A stretch of 64,000 bases of DNA from CAVZTX01 sp963778375 (GTDB taxonomy: Bacteria; Chloroflexota; Ktedonobacteria; Ktedonobacterales; Ktedonobacteraceae), in contig CAVZTX010000020.1 of NCBI GenBank assembly GCA_963778375.1, positions 1 to 64,000 of the forward strand, read 5' to 3'. Shown one piece after another: positions 35,113 to 44,090 of this stretch. The notes beneath the pieces are model-generated. The model saw only the letters and a list, made by a program, of their open reading frames with translations. It did no database searches and was not told the origin of the DNA. Both the position numbers and the translations under genes were made by a program. The stretch's first letter is position 1. Each line of letters begins with the position of its first letter.

Positions 35113-38100
35113 TCACGTCAATTTATGCTCAATCGCATACCGCGTAGCACCCGCCCGCGAAGTAGTCCGAATCTTCCCATAGATCGACGTCAGATGCGCA
35201 TTCACCGTCCGCGGACTAATCACCAACTGCTCCGCCACCTGCGCATCCGTAAACCCTCTCGCCACCAGCCGCAGCACCTCCACCTCCCGCGTCGTCAATC
35301 CATCAGGATACGTAACCTGCACCTTCCCTGCTGGAGGCAAAGATACCGTAGGAGGCCTTGACGCACTCCCGGATAAAGTTACCGGTAACGGAGCCTTCCC
35401 TTGTTCACCAACAGCTTGCTCCGGAGTCAGAGCCTGCCCTTCAGCCCACACTGCACTAAAAGTCGATTCTCCAAGCTGCCTACGTGCAGCAACAAGCGCA
35501 TGTTCATAGGCATCACGCTCGAAAGGTGGAATAGGCGCTCCACTCGTCCCACGCAAAGACGCTGCCGCCGCCCAGAGTCGCACCGCCCATCCAATATCTC
35601 CCTGCGCTGAGGCAACACTAGCCAAACCCTCCAGGCAAGAAGCAATGTAAAGCTTATCCCCTACCTGCCGAGCGACGGCCAGACTCTCCTCATACTGTGC
35701 CCGCGCGGCTGCATACTCTCCCTTGGCAGCCAGGATACGTCCAACCACCAGCAGCGCCTCGGTTGTGCCATGCCGGTGCTCAAGCCGCCGGTAAAGCCTC
35801 AAACTCTGCTGCGCCTGCGCCTCGGCAGTCTTCAAATCATCCTCAATCATGGCAAGTTGCGCCGACAAGCACAACGATGATGCTTTCCCTTCTTTGAAAC
35901 CTAGCTGTTTTGAGAGGGCCAGACTTTCTTCCAGCAGGATCGGTATCCTTGTCTGCTCTGTCTGCGAGACAAGGAGTATCTGTGCCAACTGGCACAGCGC
36001 CTGCACAATACCTCGCTGGTTGCCCACTCGCCGCAACAGAGCCACCGACTCTTCTGAAAGGGTTCGTCCTCGCGTATAATCTCCCTGCTGGCTTGCCATC
36101 GAGGCCAACTGGAAAAGCGCGTAGGCGATGCGCTCCTGGTCGCCGACCTCTCGAAAGAGCGCGAGCGCCTCCTCGGTCAACGAGCGAGCCTCTTGCCCCT
36201 TACCCCTGCGCCAGGCCACAATGCCCTGCATATACAATGAAAAAGCGATACCCGCCTTATCTCCCAACTGCCTGCACAACGCTAGACTCTTTTCCGCCAA
36301 CCCCTCGCCCTGCTCATAATCTCCCTGTACAAGCGCCAGCCGTGCCGCCGCCTTGAGCGCCCTAGACCGTGCCGATAGCTCGACTCCATCAACCCGCTCG
36401 CTCTGTGTCAGAGCACGAGCGAGAAACGCACGCCCCTCGCTCACATGCCCTCGAATCATCCAGAAGCGCTGCAACGCTGCACTCGCCCTCAGCGCTAGTT
36501 CAATACGCGAGACCGCCTCCATCCCTTTCGGATGCTCCAAAGACCAGTTCAATGCAGCCCGCAGATTGTCATGTTCCCGCTCAAGATGCTCCAGCCAGTT
36601 CGCTCCAAAATCCGCTTCGGCTTGCTCCGTCAGATCCAGGTAATAAGCTGCGTGCGCCTGTTGGACAGCCTCCATCTCCCCACTGGTAACCAGGCATTCC
36701 TGCCCATACTCACGAATCGTCTCTAGCATCAACAGACGTGGCTCATCCATCTCCTGCTCGGTTTGTTGGAGCAAGCTTTTATCAATCAGTGATGCAACTC
36801 CATCCAGGACCGCTAGCTCACCATCATCCGATGCAGCGCAAATCATCTCTGCCGCTGTTAGTGTACACCCACCTGCAAAGACGGAGAGATGCCGGAAAAG
36901 ACGCTGCTCCTGCGCATCCAAAAGTTGGTAGCTCCACGCAATCGTATTCCTCAATGTCTGCTGCCGCGTGGGAGCATCTCGCGAAGCTCCGGTCAATAGC
37001 GGTAAGCGATATTCCAGCCGTGCGAGTAGCACATGCAGGGGCAGCAACTTAACGCGTGCCGCCGCCAGTTCAATCGCTAGCGGTAACCCCTCCAGACGGA
37101 TGCAGATTTTAGCAATAGTTTGAGCATTAGTCGGAGTAAGTTGGAAATCAGGCCGTATAGCTCGAGCACGCTGCAAAAAAAGAGCCACCGCTGCATACTG
37201 CGAGAGCGCCTCGGAATCTGGCAGATGCTTCAGATCAGGCAAGGCCAGAGGAGATACGGGGAACTCGTGCTCTCCACGAATATGCAGCACAGCCCGGCTG
37301 GTGATCAGTACCTTGAGGCGAGGACATTCTGTAATCAACCCCGAAAGTTGTGGGGCTGCCGCCACCACCTGCTCAAAGTTATCAAGCAGCAGCAGCAAAT
37401 GCTTCTCTCGTAGAAATGCTCTCAACAAATCAGACAACTGCCGCGCTCCATTCTCTTTCAAGTTGAGCGTCTGTGCAATCGTAGGAACAACCAACTCCGG
37501 ATCACTGATTGAGGCCAATGGAACAAAGCAAACTCCATCGATGAAGTCGTCGGTCAGCTCTGTCGCCACTTGCAGAGCAAGACGCGTCTTGCCAACACCA
37601 CCCGTTCCCGTAAGCGTTAACAAACGCACCTCTGGTTGCAGCAGAAGGTTACCAACAGCAGCCACCTCCGAGTCGCGTCCAACTAGCGGCGTGACTTGCG
37701 CCGGTAAATTATGCGTAGGCACATGTCCAACTTCACCCAGGTTTCCCGAAGAAAAAAAGAAGAGCGAGCCAGACAATTCTGTATTGCAAGCCTCTTCAAA
37801 AGCCAGCGCAAAGTCCTGTATCCGCCCAAAGCGCTGCTCCGGATCCTTAGCCAGAGCCTTCAACACCACCTGCTCAACCACGAGCGGGATAGACGGAACC
37901 TTCTCTTGTAATGAAGGAGGCAAAGCAAGCGTATGTTTGATCGCAACCTCAGTCAGGGTCCCTGAAAAGGGACGCTCTCCACACAGCCATTCGTAGACCA
38001 CAATCCCAAGCGCGTACTGATCGCTGGCAGGCCCCGGGCGCGCCTGGATCTGCTCTGGTGCCATGTAAGCAATCGTGCCGGCCGTATTCTGGATATGCTG

Positions 38101-38601
38101 TGAGTGTGAACTTTGTGCTACCACGGCAATACCAAAGTCGCTCAATAAAACCTCATCACCTCGCCCTAGTAGCATATTCTCCGGCTTGATATCACGATGA
38201 ATCACCCGTGCATCATGCGCGTACTGCAAAGCGGCAGCCAGTTGCTTGACATGCGGCAAAATAGTTGATGGCTCAGGAAGCATATCCGGCGTGTAGCGCT
38301 TGCGCAATGTGCCATTTGGCGCGTAGTCCATCACCAGGAAAGGTGTCGTATCCTCAACGCCAAAGTCCAAAATTCGCACAATATTAGGATGCTGCAACCG
38401 TGCGATCAGACGAGCTTCATTGCGGAATCCTTCTAGCTCATCGCCTGTCAACTGCATTCTCAGCACTTTGATAGCAGCCTCGGTACCAAGATGAACATGC
38501 TCACCCAGATACACCTCGGCAAAGCCCCCTCGCCCCAACAAACGAGTCAGTTGGTAATTGCCAAGTTGCAGCCCTACTGCTTCACCCATGCCGTCAACCA
38601 T
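35113..38601 (-). CDS. Ser/Thr protein kinase fused to NTPase, TPR-like repeats and LuxR HTH
   Basis: 1,162 residues from the ATG at 38601 (GGAAGAGG upstream); an ATG at 38625 is less well placed. Kinase motifs come first: LGRGGFAEVYLG, AAIKVL, VIHRDIKPENMLL, LSDFGIAV, YMAPEQIQ (about 15-270). Then a STAND NTPase with LTGTGGVGKTRLA and LLLLLDNFEQV (about 330-420), a long TPR-like stretch, and a C-terminal LuxR-type HTH (LTTREVEVLRLVARGFTDAQ). One protein could thus sense, phosphorylate and bind DNA. No transmembrane segment is seen. Intact despite its length, with the target genes unknown. Confidence 0.9.
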   Translation of the reverse strand: MVDGMGEAVGLQLGNYQLTRLLGRGGFAEVYLGEHVHLGTEAAIKVLRMQLTGDELEGFRNEARLIARLQHPNIVRILDFGVEDTTPFLVMDYAPNGTLRKRYTPDMLPEPSTILPHVKQLAAALQYAHDARVIHRDIKPENMLLGRGDEVLLSDFGIAVVAQSSHSQHIQNTAGTIAYMAPEQIQARPGPASDQYALGIVVYEWLCGERPFSGTLTEVAIKHTLALPPSLQEKVPSIPLVVEQVVLKALAKDPEQRFGRIQDFALAFEEACNTELSGSLFFFSSGNLGEVGHVPTHNLPAQVTPLVGRDSEVAAVGNLLLQPEVRLLTLTGTGGVGKTRLALQVATELTDDFIDGVCFVPLASISDPELVVPTIAQTLNLKENGARQLSDLLRAFLREKHLLLLLDNFEQVVAAAPQLSGLITECPRLKVLITSRAVLHIRGEHEFPVSPLALPDLKHLPDSEALSQYAAVALFLQRARAIRPDFQLTPTNAQTIAKICIRLEGLPLAIELAAARVKLLPLHVLLARLEYRLPLLTGASRDAPTRQQTLRNTIAWSYQLLDAQEQRLFRHLSVFAGGCTLTAAEMICAASDDGELAVLDGVASLIDKSLLQQTEQEMDEPRLLMLETIREYGQECLVTSGEMEAVQQAHAAYYLDLTEQAEADFGANWLEHLEREHDNLRAALNWSLEHPKGMEAVSRIELALRASAALQRFWMIRGHVSEGRAFLARALTQSERVDGVELSARSRALKAAARLALVQGDYEQGEGLAEKSLALCRQLGDKAGIAFSLYMQGIVAWRRGKGQEARSLTEEALALFREVGDQERIAYALFQLASMASQQGDYTRGRTLSEESVALLRRVGNQRGIVQALCQLAQILLVSQTEQTRIPILLEESLALSKQLGFKEGKASSLCLSAQLAMIEDDLKTAEAQAQQSLRLYRRLEHRHGTTEALLVVGRILAAKGEYAAARAQYEESLAVARQVGDKLYIASCLEGLASVASAQGDIGWAVRLWAAAASLRGTSGAPIPPFERDAYEHALVAARRQLGESTFSAVWAEGQALTPEQAVGEQGKAPLPVTLSGSASRPPTVSLPPAGKVQVTYPDGLTTREVEVLRLVARGFTDAQVAEQLVISPRTVNAHLTSIYGKIRTTSRAGATRYAIEHKLT

Positions 38602-38732
38602 GCTTACACCTCTTCCTGCAAGCATACCCGAAATAAATCATAAATCGATGCAATCAGTCATCTAAGTATATCACTGCAAAATTATACTCTGCCGCCCACC
38701 GAACCTCAATCTCAATTTCTCATCTCTCTTCA

Positions 38733-38761
38733 TTGACTGCTCACTTGTTTCATGGTATACT
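38733..38761 (+). promoter_or_regulatory. Promoter of the disordered-protein gene
   Basis: TTGACT (38733-38738), 17-bp spacer, TATACT (38756-38761). The leader to the ATG at 39081 would be about 310 nt. It contains a possible 48-codon reading frame starting 9 nt after the -10 (38770-38916, MSKHLGSAHLLAVLLLWK...), without a ribosome site. A second TATACT near 38917 could drive a shorter leader. Confidence 0.6.
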
Positions 38762-39080
38762 AGAGTCAGATGAGCAAACACCTTGGCTCGGCACACCTTC
38801 TAGCCGTCCTTCTCCTCTGGAAGGACCAATCCTTCCTAACAGTCGCCCATCATACTCGATCGAAAACAAAGGTACCGGAACCGAAACAAGCTATCGCTAC
38901 TCCTACCCACGTGTGATATACTATTACAAACGCCAATTTAGATATTCCATCTTTACAGGAATACAGGCGTTTCAACCATGAGTGAGTGCGGAATGACCGA
39001 CGGGACACTGACTATCGATCTTGCCAATCCGTCTACCTCGTAAAAGTACACCTCCACTTCACGCAACCCGGAAAGGATTT

Positions 39081-40391
39081 ATGACTAGAGATTTTAGTAA
39101 GCAACGGCGAGACGATGAGCGACCATTCTCTCGCAATTCATCCTCAGGCAGGTACGGGGAAGAGCGGTCTCCACGTCCTGCTCAACCTCGACCCAACCGT
39201 GAATCGGTAGATCGCGCATGGGAAAATGGAGCTCCCCAAAATCATGCCGACTATCGAGGAAGCCGCAATAACAATAACAGATATGGGCAACCAGCGCGTG
39301 ATAGCCGGCGACGCGAATACGATTCTCCTTCCGCTCAATATAGTCGCAACCGTCCCAATAGTCCCAGTAACTACGGCAGTCACAATAACGACAGACCTTA
39401 CGGCAACCGCCAGGACAACTATCGCCATAACGAAGACGCTCCTCACGGCAACTCGAACCCCCGCTACCGCTCAACTGACTATAGCGTACGCGATTCCGGC
39501 AACCCACGCTTCAACGACCGTCGGAGGCATGACTATCCAGAGAGATCTGGCGAACCGGGCCCACAGCGCGGTTTCCGCGACAATACGCGCTATCACGACT
39601 CAGACAATCAATACCAGAACCGCAACACAGACCGGGGATATGGCTATCAAGAGCGCAACCAGGATCGCGATAATCGATACTCACGCGACTTCGATCATGA
39701 TAATCGCTCCCCACGCAATTTTAACCGGAATAACAGCGCTGCACGCGACTTTGACCGCAATAACCGGTCGTATCGATCTCGGAATGATCGTGGACCCAAT
39801 ACACAAAACCCACGCTGGCAAAGCCGTCCACCAATGCAGCGCGGCAGCGCCTATTCAAGGCCAGGCCAGAATTTTCAGAGATACCGTCCACAAGAGGAGC
39901 AATTTGAGGGCGATTATGAGCGCTTTGACGCTTCTGAACCTTCCCAGCATCCTTCGGGAACAGGCCAACTTCAGGACAACTCTTCTGACGGGCATGACCA
40001 GGCAGAAAAAGAGCGTCCTGAGCGCACAGTAACACGTCTACCAGATGGACGTGTCCTCAAAGGTCCTCGTCCGGTCCAGCGCAAGAATGCCGAATTCTGG
40101 CATGAAATCGCCGACGAGACCGAAGCCCTGGTTGATCAGGTGAATACATCGACCCCTGAACCACCTGCCGACCTTCCACAGGCGGCTCCAACGAAGCAGA
40201 GGAAAACCAAAGCATCGCCTAAACCATCAACATCAGAAACGTCGCGTACACCACGTAAGCGCGCCGCCAGCGCCGTCACCCGTGGAAAAAAGGCTGGAAC
40301 CCGGGAAACTGCAACAAAAAAGACTCCCAAGCAGCGTTCTACCGGCCCCAAGCCCTCGCAACGCGGCTATAAGTGGCCAACACCGGAATAA
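39081..40391 (+). CDS. Large intrinsically disordered Arg/Asn/Tyr-rich protein
   Basis: 436 residues from the ATG at 39081 (GGAAAGGA upstream). Residues 1-260 are low-complexity, dominated by R, N, Y, D, S and G (for example NRYGQPARDSRRREYDS), with many RxxY and NR pairs. One short conserved-looking block follows, TVTRLPDGRVLKGPRPVQRK then NAEFWHEI. The end is Lys/Ala/Thr/Pro-rich (PRKRAASAVTRGKKAG), like histone H1 tails. No signal peptide or membrane segment. Composition resembles RNA-binding or phase-separating proteins, so a nucleic-acid role is plausible but is inference. Codon use keeps the frame clean, so it is a true gene. Confidence 0.75.
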   Translation: MTRDFSKQRRDDERPFSRNSSSGRYGEERSPRPAQPRPNRESVDRAWENGAPQNHADYRGSRNNNNRYGQPARDSRRREYDSPSAQYSRNRPNSPSNYGSHNNDRPYGNRQDNYRHNEDAPHGNSNPRYRSTDYSVRDSGNPRFNDRRRHDYPERSGEPGPQRGFRDNTRYHDSDNQYQNRNTDRGYGYQERNQDRDNRYSRDFDHDNRSPRNFNRNNSAARDFDRNNRSYRSRNDRGPNTQNPRWQSRPPMQRGSAYSRPGQNFQRYRPQEEQFEGDYERFDASEPSQHPSGTGQLQDNSSDGHDQAEKERPERTVTRLPDGRVLKGPRPVQRKNAEFWHEIADETEALVDQVNTSTPEPPADLPQAAPTKQRKTKASPKPSTSETSRTPRKRAASAVTRGKKAGTRETATKKTPKQRSTGPKPSQRGYKWPTPE

Positions 40392-40406
40392 ATAAAGGGA
40401 TGACCC

Positions 40407-41429
40407 ATGCATATCATGACAGTGCTCGGCCCAATTGAGCCGGAGAAACTCGGCATCACCCTTGGGCACGAGCATCTACTCATCGATCTGCGTGGGTTAT
40501 GGGAGAATCCTCCCCCGGAGCGTGCGCACCTGGTTGACTCGGAGCCTACTCTGGAAAACCTTGGCGAACTCGTGCGTAACCCTTACGACTCAAAACCCAA
40601 CTTACTCATCGACGATCTTGAGTTAAGTATTCGCGAACTGATGCGCTACAAAGCAGCAGGCGGTCAAGGGCTTATCGACATGACAACCGTTGGTATTCAA
40701 CCCGATCCAGAAGGGTTGTGTATTATTGCACAACGCACCGGTGTACATATTGTAGCGGGGTGTGGTTACTATCGGCAGCCACTCCTGCCCGCATCGCTAC
40801 ATCAGCGCAGCACCGAGGAAATCGCAGACAATCTGCTCTGCTGGCTAAGCGAAGGCATGTACGGCACAACGATCCGTGCAGGTCTGATGGGAGAATTGGG
40901 CACAAGCTCTCCCATCTATCCATTCGAGGAACGTCAGCTTCGTGCCGCGGCCTGCGTACAGCGTCAAACTGGAGCAAGCATGAATGTTCATCCCCTCATC
41001 TGGGGGCATGAGCACCTGCACATTCTAGACATATTAGAAGCAGAGGGAGCTAACCTCTCCCGGGTCGCAATCAGCCACTGCGATGAGCTTATAGAGCCAG
41101 CATGGCATGCACAGATTGCCGAGCGCGGAGCCATCCTCTCCTTCGACACCTTTGGCTCAGAAACCTACTTTGATCGTAGTTTCGCCCAGGAACCACGCGA
41201 TACCGACCGTATCGAGTGCGTCCTGCGTCTATTAGAAAAAGGCTACGGCGCGCAGCTAACACTCGCGCATGACATTTGTACCCGTATCCAGCTCCACCAC
41301 TACGGAGGTTGGGGCTGGGATCACTTACTCAACAACATCGTCCCGCGCCTGCGTCACGCTGGTGTCTCCCAGCAAGAATTAGACCTCATGCTAATTGACA
41401 CCCCAAGACGCTTGTTAACGCAAGTATAG
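40407..41429 (+). CDS. Phosphotriesterase-family metal-dependent hydrolase
   Basis: 340 residues, an amidohydrolase-fold TIM barrel. Metal ligands are visible: His21 and His23 in LGHEHLLID, the bridging position in LMGELGTSS (Glu rather than carboxylated Lys, as in PHP-type members), His residues in MNVHPLIW and ISHCDE, and Asp in TLAHDICT. Members hydrolyse lactones or phosphotriesters; lactonase activity is the more usual natural role, with the substrate unknown. AAAGGGATG precedes the ATG, 15 bp after the disordered-protein gene, so the two may share a transcript. The last codons are duplicated downstream. Confidence 0.85.
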   Translation: MHIMTVLGPIEPEKLGITLGHEHLLIDLRGLWENPPPERAHLVDSEPTLENLGELVRNPYDSKPNLLIDDLELSIRELMRYKAAGGQGLIDMTTVGIQPDPEGLCIIAQRTGVHIVAGCGYYRQPLLPASLHQRSTEEIADNLLCWLSEGMYGTTIRAGLMGELGTSSPIYPFEERQLRAAACVQRQTGASMNVHPLIWGHEHLHILDILEAEGANLSRVAISHCDELIEPAWHAQIAERGAILSFDTFGSETYFDRSFAQEPRDTDRIECVLRLLEKGYGAQLTLAHDICTRIQLHHYGGWGWDHLLNNIVPRLRHAGVSQQELDLMLIDTPRRLLTQV

Positions 41430-41494
41430 TAGGGGCGACCGCAAGGGTCGCCCTGCTCGACATGCTGATTGACACCCCAAGGCGCTTGTTAACG
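41387..41494 (+). repeat. 34-bp direct duplication flanking a GTAGGGGC palindrome
   Basis: CATGCTAATTGACACCCCAA ... TTAACG (41387-41420, the coding end of the hydrolase) recurs at 41461-41494 with two changes. Between them lie 40 bp containing GTAGGGGCGACC, GCAA, GGGTCGCCCT. The second copy ends about 20 bp before the next gene's ATG. Confidence 0.85.
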
Positions 41495-41515
41495 TTAGCA
41501 GGATAATATCGATCT

Positions 41516-42460
41516 ATGCTCTATCCCAGCTACCTCAATCTCTACGAAACAGGTGAACTGGCAGAACGCGCTGCGGCTGCCTGGGAAATCCTGCGCAGTT
41601 GCACCATCTGCCCACAGAATTGCCGTTGCAACCGCATTGCCGGGAAAACTGGCGTCTGTCGCTCAGGTACCGAAGCCATCGTTGCCTCCTGGAATGTCCA
41701 TCGTCGCGAAGAACCACCCATCAGTGGCACACGTGGCGCGGGAACCATCTTCTTTGGCTATTGCCAGGCCCGCTGCACCTACTGCCAGAACTTCTCATTA
41801 AGCCAGGGAGGTTTAGGACATCGCGTTGGCCCGGAACGCCTCGCGGACATGATGCTCTACCTGCAAAAGAAACGCTGCCACAATCTCGACCTTGTCACAC
41901 CAACCCATTTTGTACCCCAGATTCTGGCCGCGCTCGTCGTAGCCTGCGGCAAAGGCCTACGCCTGCCCATCGTCTACAACTGTGCCGGGTACGAAAACCT
42001 GGAAACCCTGAAGCTCCTGGATGGAGTCGTAGACATCTACCTCCCCGATTCCAAGTACTCCGACAACAAGAATGCCCTGCGCACCTCAAAAATGCCCCAT
42101 TATGTTGATTCCAACCAGCTCACTTTGCGTGAAATGTACCGCCAGGTTGGCCCATTGGAACTCAACGAAGAAGGTATTGCCCGCCGTGGCCTGCTCATCC
42201 GTCACCTTGTCATGCCAGAGGATATCTCAGGCACGCGCGAAGTCCTGCGCTGGATCGCGGAAGAACTTGGCCCCGACACCCCCGTCAGCCTCATGGATCA
42301 ATACTTCCCAGCCTGGAAAGCCGTCAACGACCCAATCTTAAACCGCCGCCTCACCTGGGAAGAGTACCGCACAGCCATGGACGCCCTCGAAGAACTCAAT
42401 CTCACCGCTGGCTACGTCCAGGAAGACCTGATGGAACTCGATACAACGTCTATAGTATAG
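41516..42460 (+). CDS. Radical SAM protein, PflA/PflX-like
   Basis: 314 residues. An N-terminal Cys cluster (SCTICPQNCRCNRIAGKTGVC) precedes the radical SAM motif CQARCTYCQN (CxxxCxxC, near 84-93) that binds the SAM-reactive iron-sulfur cluster. The later LVTPTHFVPQILAAL and VYNCAGYENLETLKLL segments match the COG1313 branch related to pyruvate-formate-lyase activating enzymes. The partner to be activated is not encoded nearby. No clear ribosome site precedes the ATG, and the upstream gap carries a repeat duplication. Reaction unknown. Confidence 0.8.
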   Translation: MLYPSYLNLYETGELAERAAAAWEILRSCTICPQNCRCNRIAGKTGVCRSGTEAIVASWNVHRREEPPISGTRGAGTIFFGYCQARCTYCQNFSLSQGGLGHRVGPERLADMMLYLQKKRCHNLDLVTPTHFVPQILAALVVACGKGLRLPIVYNCAGYENLETLKLLDGVVDIYLPDSKYSDNKNALRTSKMPHYVDSNQLTLREMYRQVGPLELNEEGIARRGLLIRHLVMPEDISGTREVLRWIAEELGPDTPVSLMDQYFPAWKAVNDPILNRRLTWEEYRTAMDALEELNLTAGYVQEDLMELDTTSIV

Positions 42461-42562
42461 TTGATGACTCGTAGGGCGTGAGCAGACGCAGTCTGGGTGG
42501 GGGACAGGCAATAAGTCGCCACCACCGATGTATCGGCCATCCGCAAGGACATAGACCTTTCA

Positions 42563-42644
42563 TGCTATAATCTGAAGCAAGAAGCCATAAAGGAGAAGAT
42601 CCATGTGAGGCGGTCTACAAGGCGTACAGACCGCTTCACATTTT
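42563..42644 (+). promoter_or_regulatory. Extended -10 promoter, start-stop uORF and terminator hairpin (attenuator)
   Basis: TGCTATAAT (TATAAT at 42566-42571) would start transcription near 42578. AAAGGAG (42589-42595) is followed, 7 nt on, by ATG-TGA (42603-42608), a start codon directly joined to a stop. The TGTGA inside it begins the stem TGTGAGGCGGTCT (42604-42616) that pairs with AGACCGCTTCACA (42628-42640) and ends in TTTT. A ribosome held on the start-stop would block this terminator, so expression of the prenyl synthase 44 bp downstream could depend on it. Confidence 0.65.
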
Positions 42645-42688
42645 GATAACCGACCTGTGACGCCGGATACCGAAATGGAGAGCCAACT

Positions 42689-43678
42689 ATGAACGACACG
42701 GCCACTTTGAGCCGCCTATTCGCCCACATTCAGCCTGATCTCGATCAGGTAGACAAAACCTTTGAGGAGCGAGCAACCTCTGGTCTCGAGATCCTCAATT
42801 CCGCCTCAATGCACGCGCTTGGATCGCCCGGCAAACGTCTGCGCACGGCTCTCACACTACTTTCAGGCAAACTGAACGCGTACCGCTTCGACAAACTTCT
42901 CCCCCTCAGCGTTGCCTTCGAAATGGTTCACCTTGCAACCTTGATTCACGATGATATCGTAGACAATGCCCTCACCCGCCGCGGCAACCCAACCGTGAAT
43001 GCCCTCTGGGGCAACAATATCGCCATCCTGCTTGGCGACTACTACTTCGCCAAAACCGCTGGACTCATCGCCGATATCAACGATAACCGCATCGACCATC
43101 TCTTTTCCGATACAGTCGCTACGGTCTGCGAAGGTACCATCATGGAGATGATGACCGCCGGCCGTATCGACCTCACCATCGAGAGCTACTACGAGAAAAT
43201 CAGTCATAAGACCGCCTGCTTAATTGCTGCTTGCTGTACTGGAGGGGCCATCGTCAGCTCGGCCAATCCTGAAGAGATTGCCTACATGCACGAGTACGGC
43301 ATCAATCTCGGCATTGCCTTCCAAATCATTGACGATGTTCTGGACTACACCGAAGATCAGGCCACTATCGGCAAACCCGCCGGAAACGATCTGCGCCAGG
43401 GAATGGTTACTTTACCATTGATCTATGCCCTGCAAGGACAACCCCAAAATGGGCATCTCCAACAAATCCAGCGTCTGTTGCAAGAGCCAACCCATACCGA
43501 GGAAGATATCCATGCAGTCGTGAACTGGGTCGTCAAAGGCTTAGGCGTCGAACACTCCTTCTCCGACGCCCATTCCTATGCAAATAAAGCACGAAAGGCC
43601 CTGTATCACTTTCCCGCCTCTCCAGACCGGGATGTTCTCGATGAATTGATAGACTTCGTTGTAACTCGTAAGCACTAA
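42689..43678 (+). CDS. Polyprenyl diphosphate synthase
   Basis: 329 residues, GGAG before the ATG. Both Asp-rich motifs of trans-prenyltransferases are present: the first as LIHDDIVDNALTRRG (DDxxD, near 89-93) and the second as IIDDVLDYTED (near 214-218). It condenses isopentenyl diphosphate units onto an allylic primer, for quinone side chains or carotenoids. Small residues before the first motif (FEMVHLATLI) suggest a medium to long chain product, which cannot be fixed by eye. A start-stop attenuator precedes it. It ends 7 bp from the convergent zinc-knuckle gene. Confidence 0.9.
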   Translation: MNDTATLSRLFAHIQPDLDQVDKTFEERATSGLEILNSASMHALGSPGKRLRTALTLLSGKLNAYRFDKLLPLSVAFEMVHLATLIHDDIVDNALTRRGNPTVNALWGNNIAILLGDYYFAKTAGLIADINDNRIDHLFSDTVATVCEGTIMEMMTAGRIDLTIESYYEKISHKTACLIAACCTGGAIVSSANPEEIAYMHEYGINLGIAFQIIDDVLDYTEDQATIGKPAGNDLRQGMVTLPLIYALQGQPQNGHLQQIQRLLQEPTHTEEDIHAVVNWVVKGLGVEHSFSDAHSYANKARKALYHFPASPDRDVLDELIDFVVTRKH

Positions 43679-43685
43679 GCAGGTT

Positions 43686-44090
43686 TTAACGCTTCAGATT
43701 ACGTCCAATAGGAGTTAATCCTACGAGAAACACTTCAAGTGCTTTGGCCAGTTCATAAAGCTGAGTCGCCTCGGCTATAGAGACTTCGTGACCTGCATGG
43801 GCAACCTGGTACAGCATTTGCACCGCTGGATGCTTTGTTGACGTAGTTGCCTCGCTTGCAGCGGAGCCAAGCAGGGAAGCGCGCATCGCATCTACGCTCG
43901 CGTTGACCTCCTCCAGGTTCGCAATATCTATGAAGCTTGCCGGTTTAGGTTGATTTTTTCCGCGACTTGCCCCCTGGCTCGCTTCCCACTGTCGCCGTGC
44001 CGATTTACCGGCGGAGCAGTAACAAAATTCAGGATGTGCAGAGTCGCTATTTTGTAAGCCAGTATCATCGCAGATAGGGCAGATTGGCAT
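43686..44090 (-). CDS. Small zinc-knuckle protein of unknown function
   Basis: 134 residues from the ATG at 44090, with GAGGAGG upstream. The N-terminus CPICDDTGLQ followed by PEFCYCSAGKSARR gives a CxxC and CxC pair that could bind zinc, like a truncated DnaJ-type or rubredoxin-like knuckle. The middle is Ser/Ala/Lys-rich. The C-terminal helix pair (VQMLYQVAHAGHEVSIAEAT, ELAKALEVFLVGL) looks well ordered. I do not recognise a named family. It lies alone on the minus strand. Confidence 0.6.
   Translation of the reverse strand: MPICPICDDTGLQNSDSAHPEFCYCSAGKSARRQWEASQGASRGKNQPKPASFIDIANLEEVNASVDAMRASLLGSAASEATTSTKHPAVQMLYQVAHAGHEVSIAEATQLYELAKALEVFLVGLTPIGRNLKR

Noticed and set aside
35697..37996. 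Plus-strand frames across the kinase gene (for example 35910-36356, 37301-37996)
   Set aside because: Antisense shadows of an intact 1,162-codon gene with clear motifs.
39226..40032. Ile/Thr-rich 268-codon frame inside the disordered-protein gene
   Set aside because: Frame-shifted shadow of the repetitive Arg/Asn/Tyr codons; no start signal.
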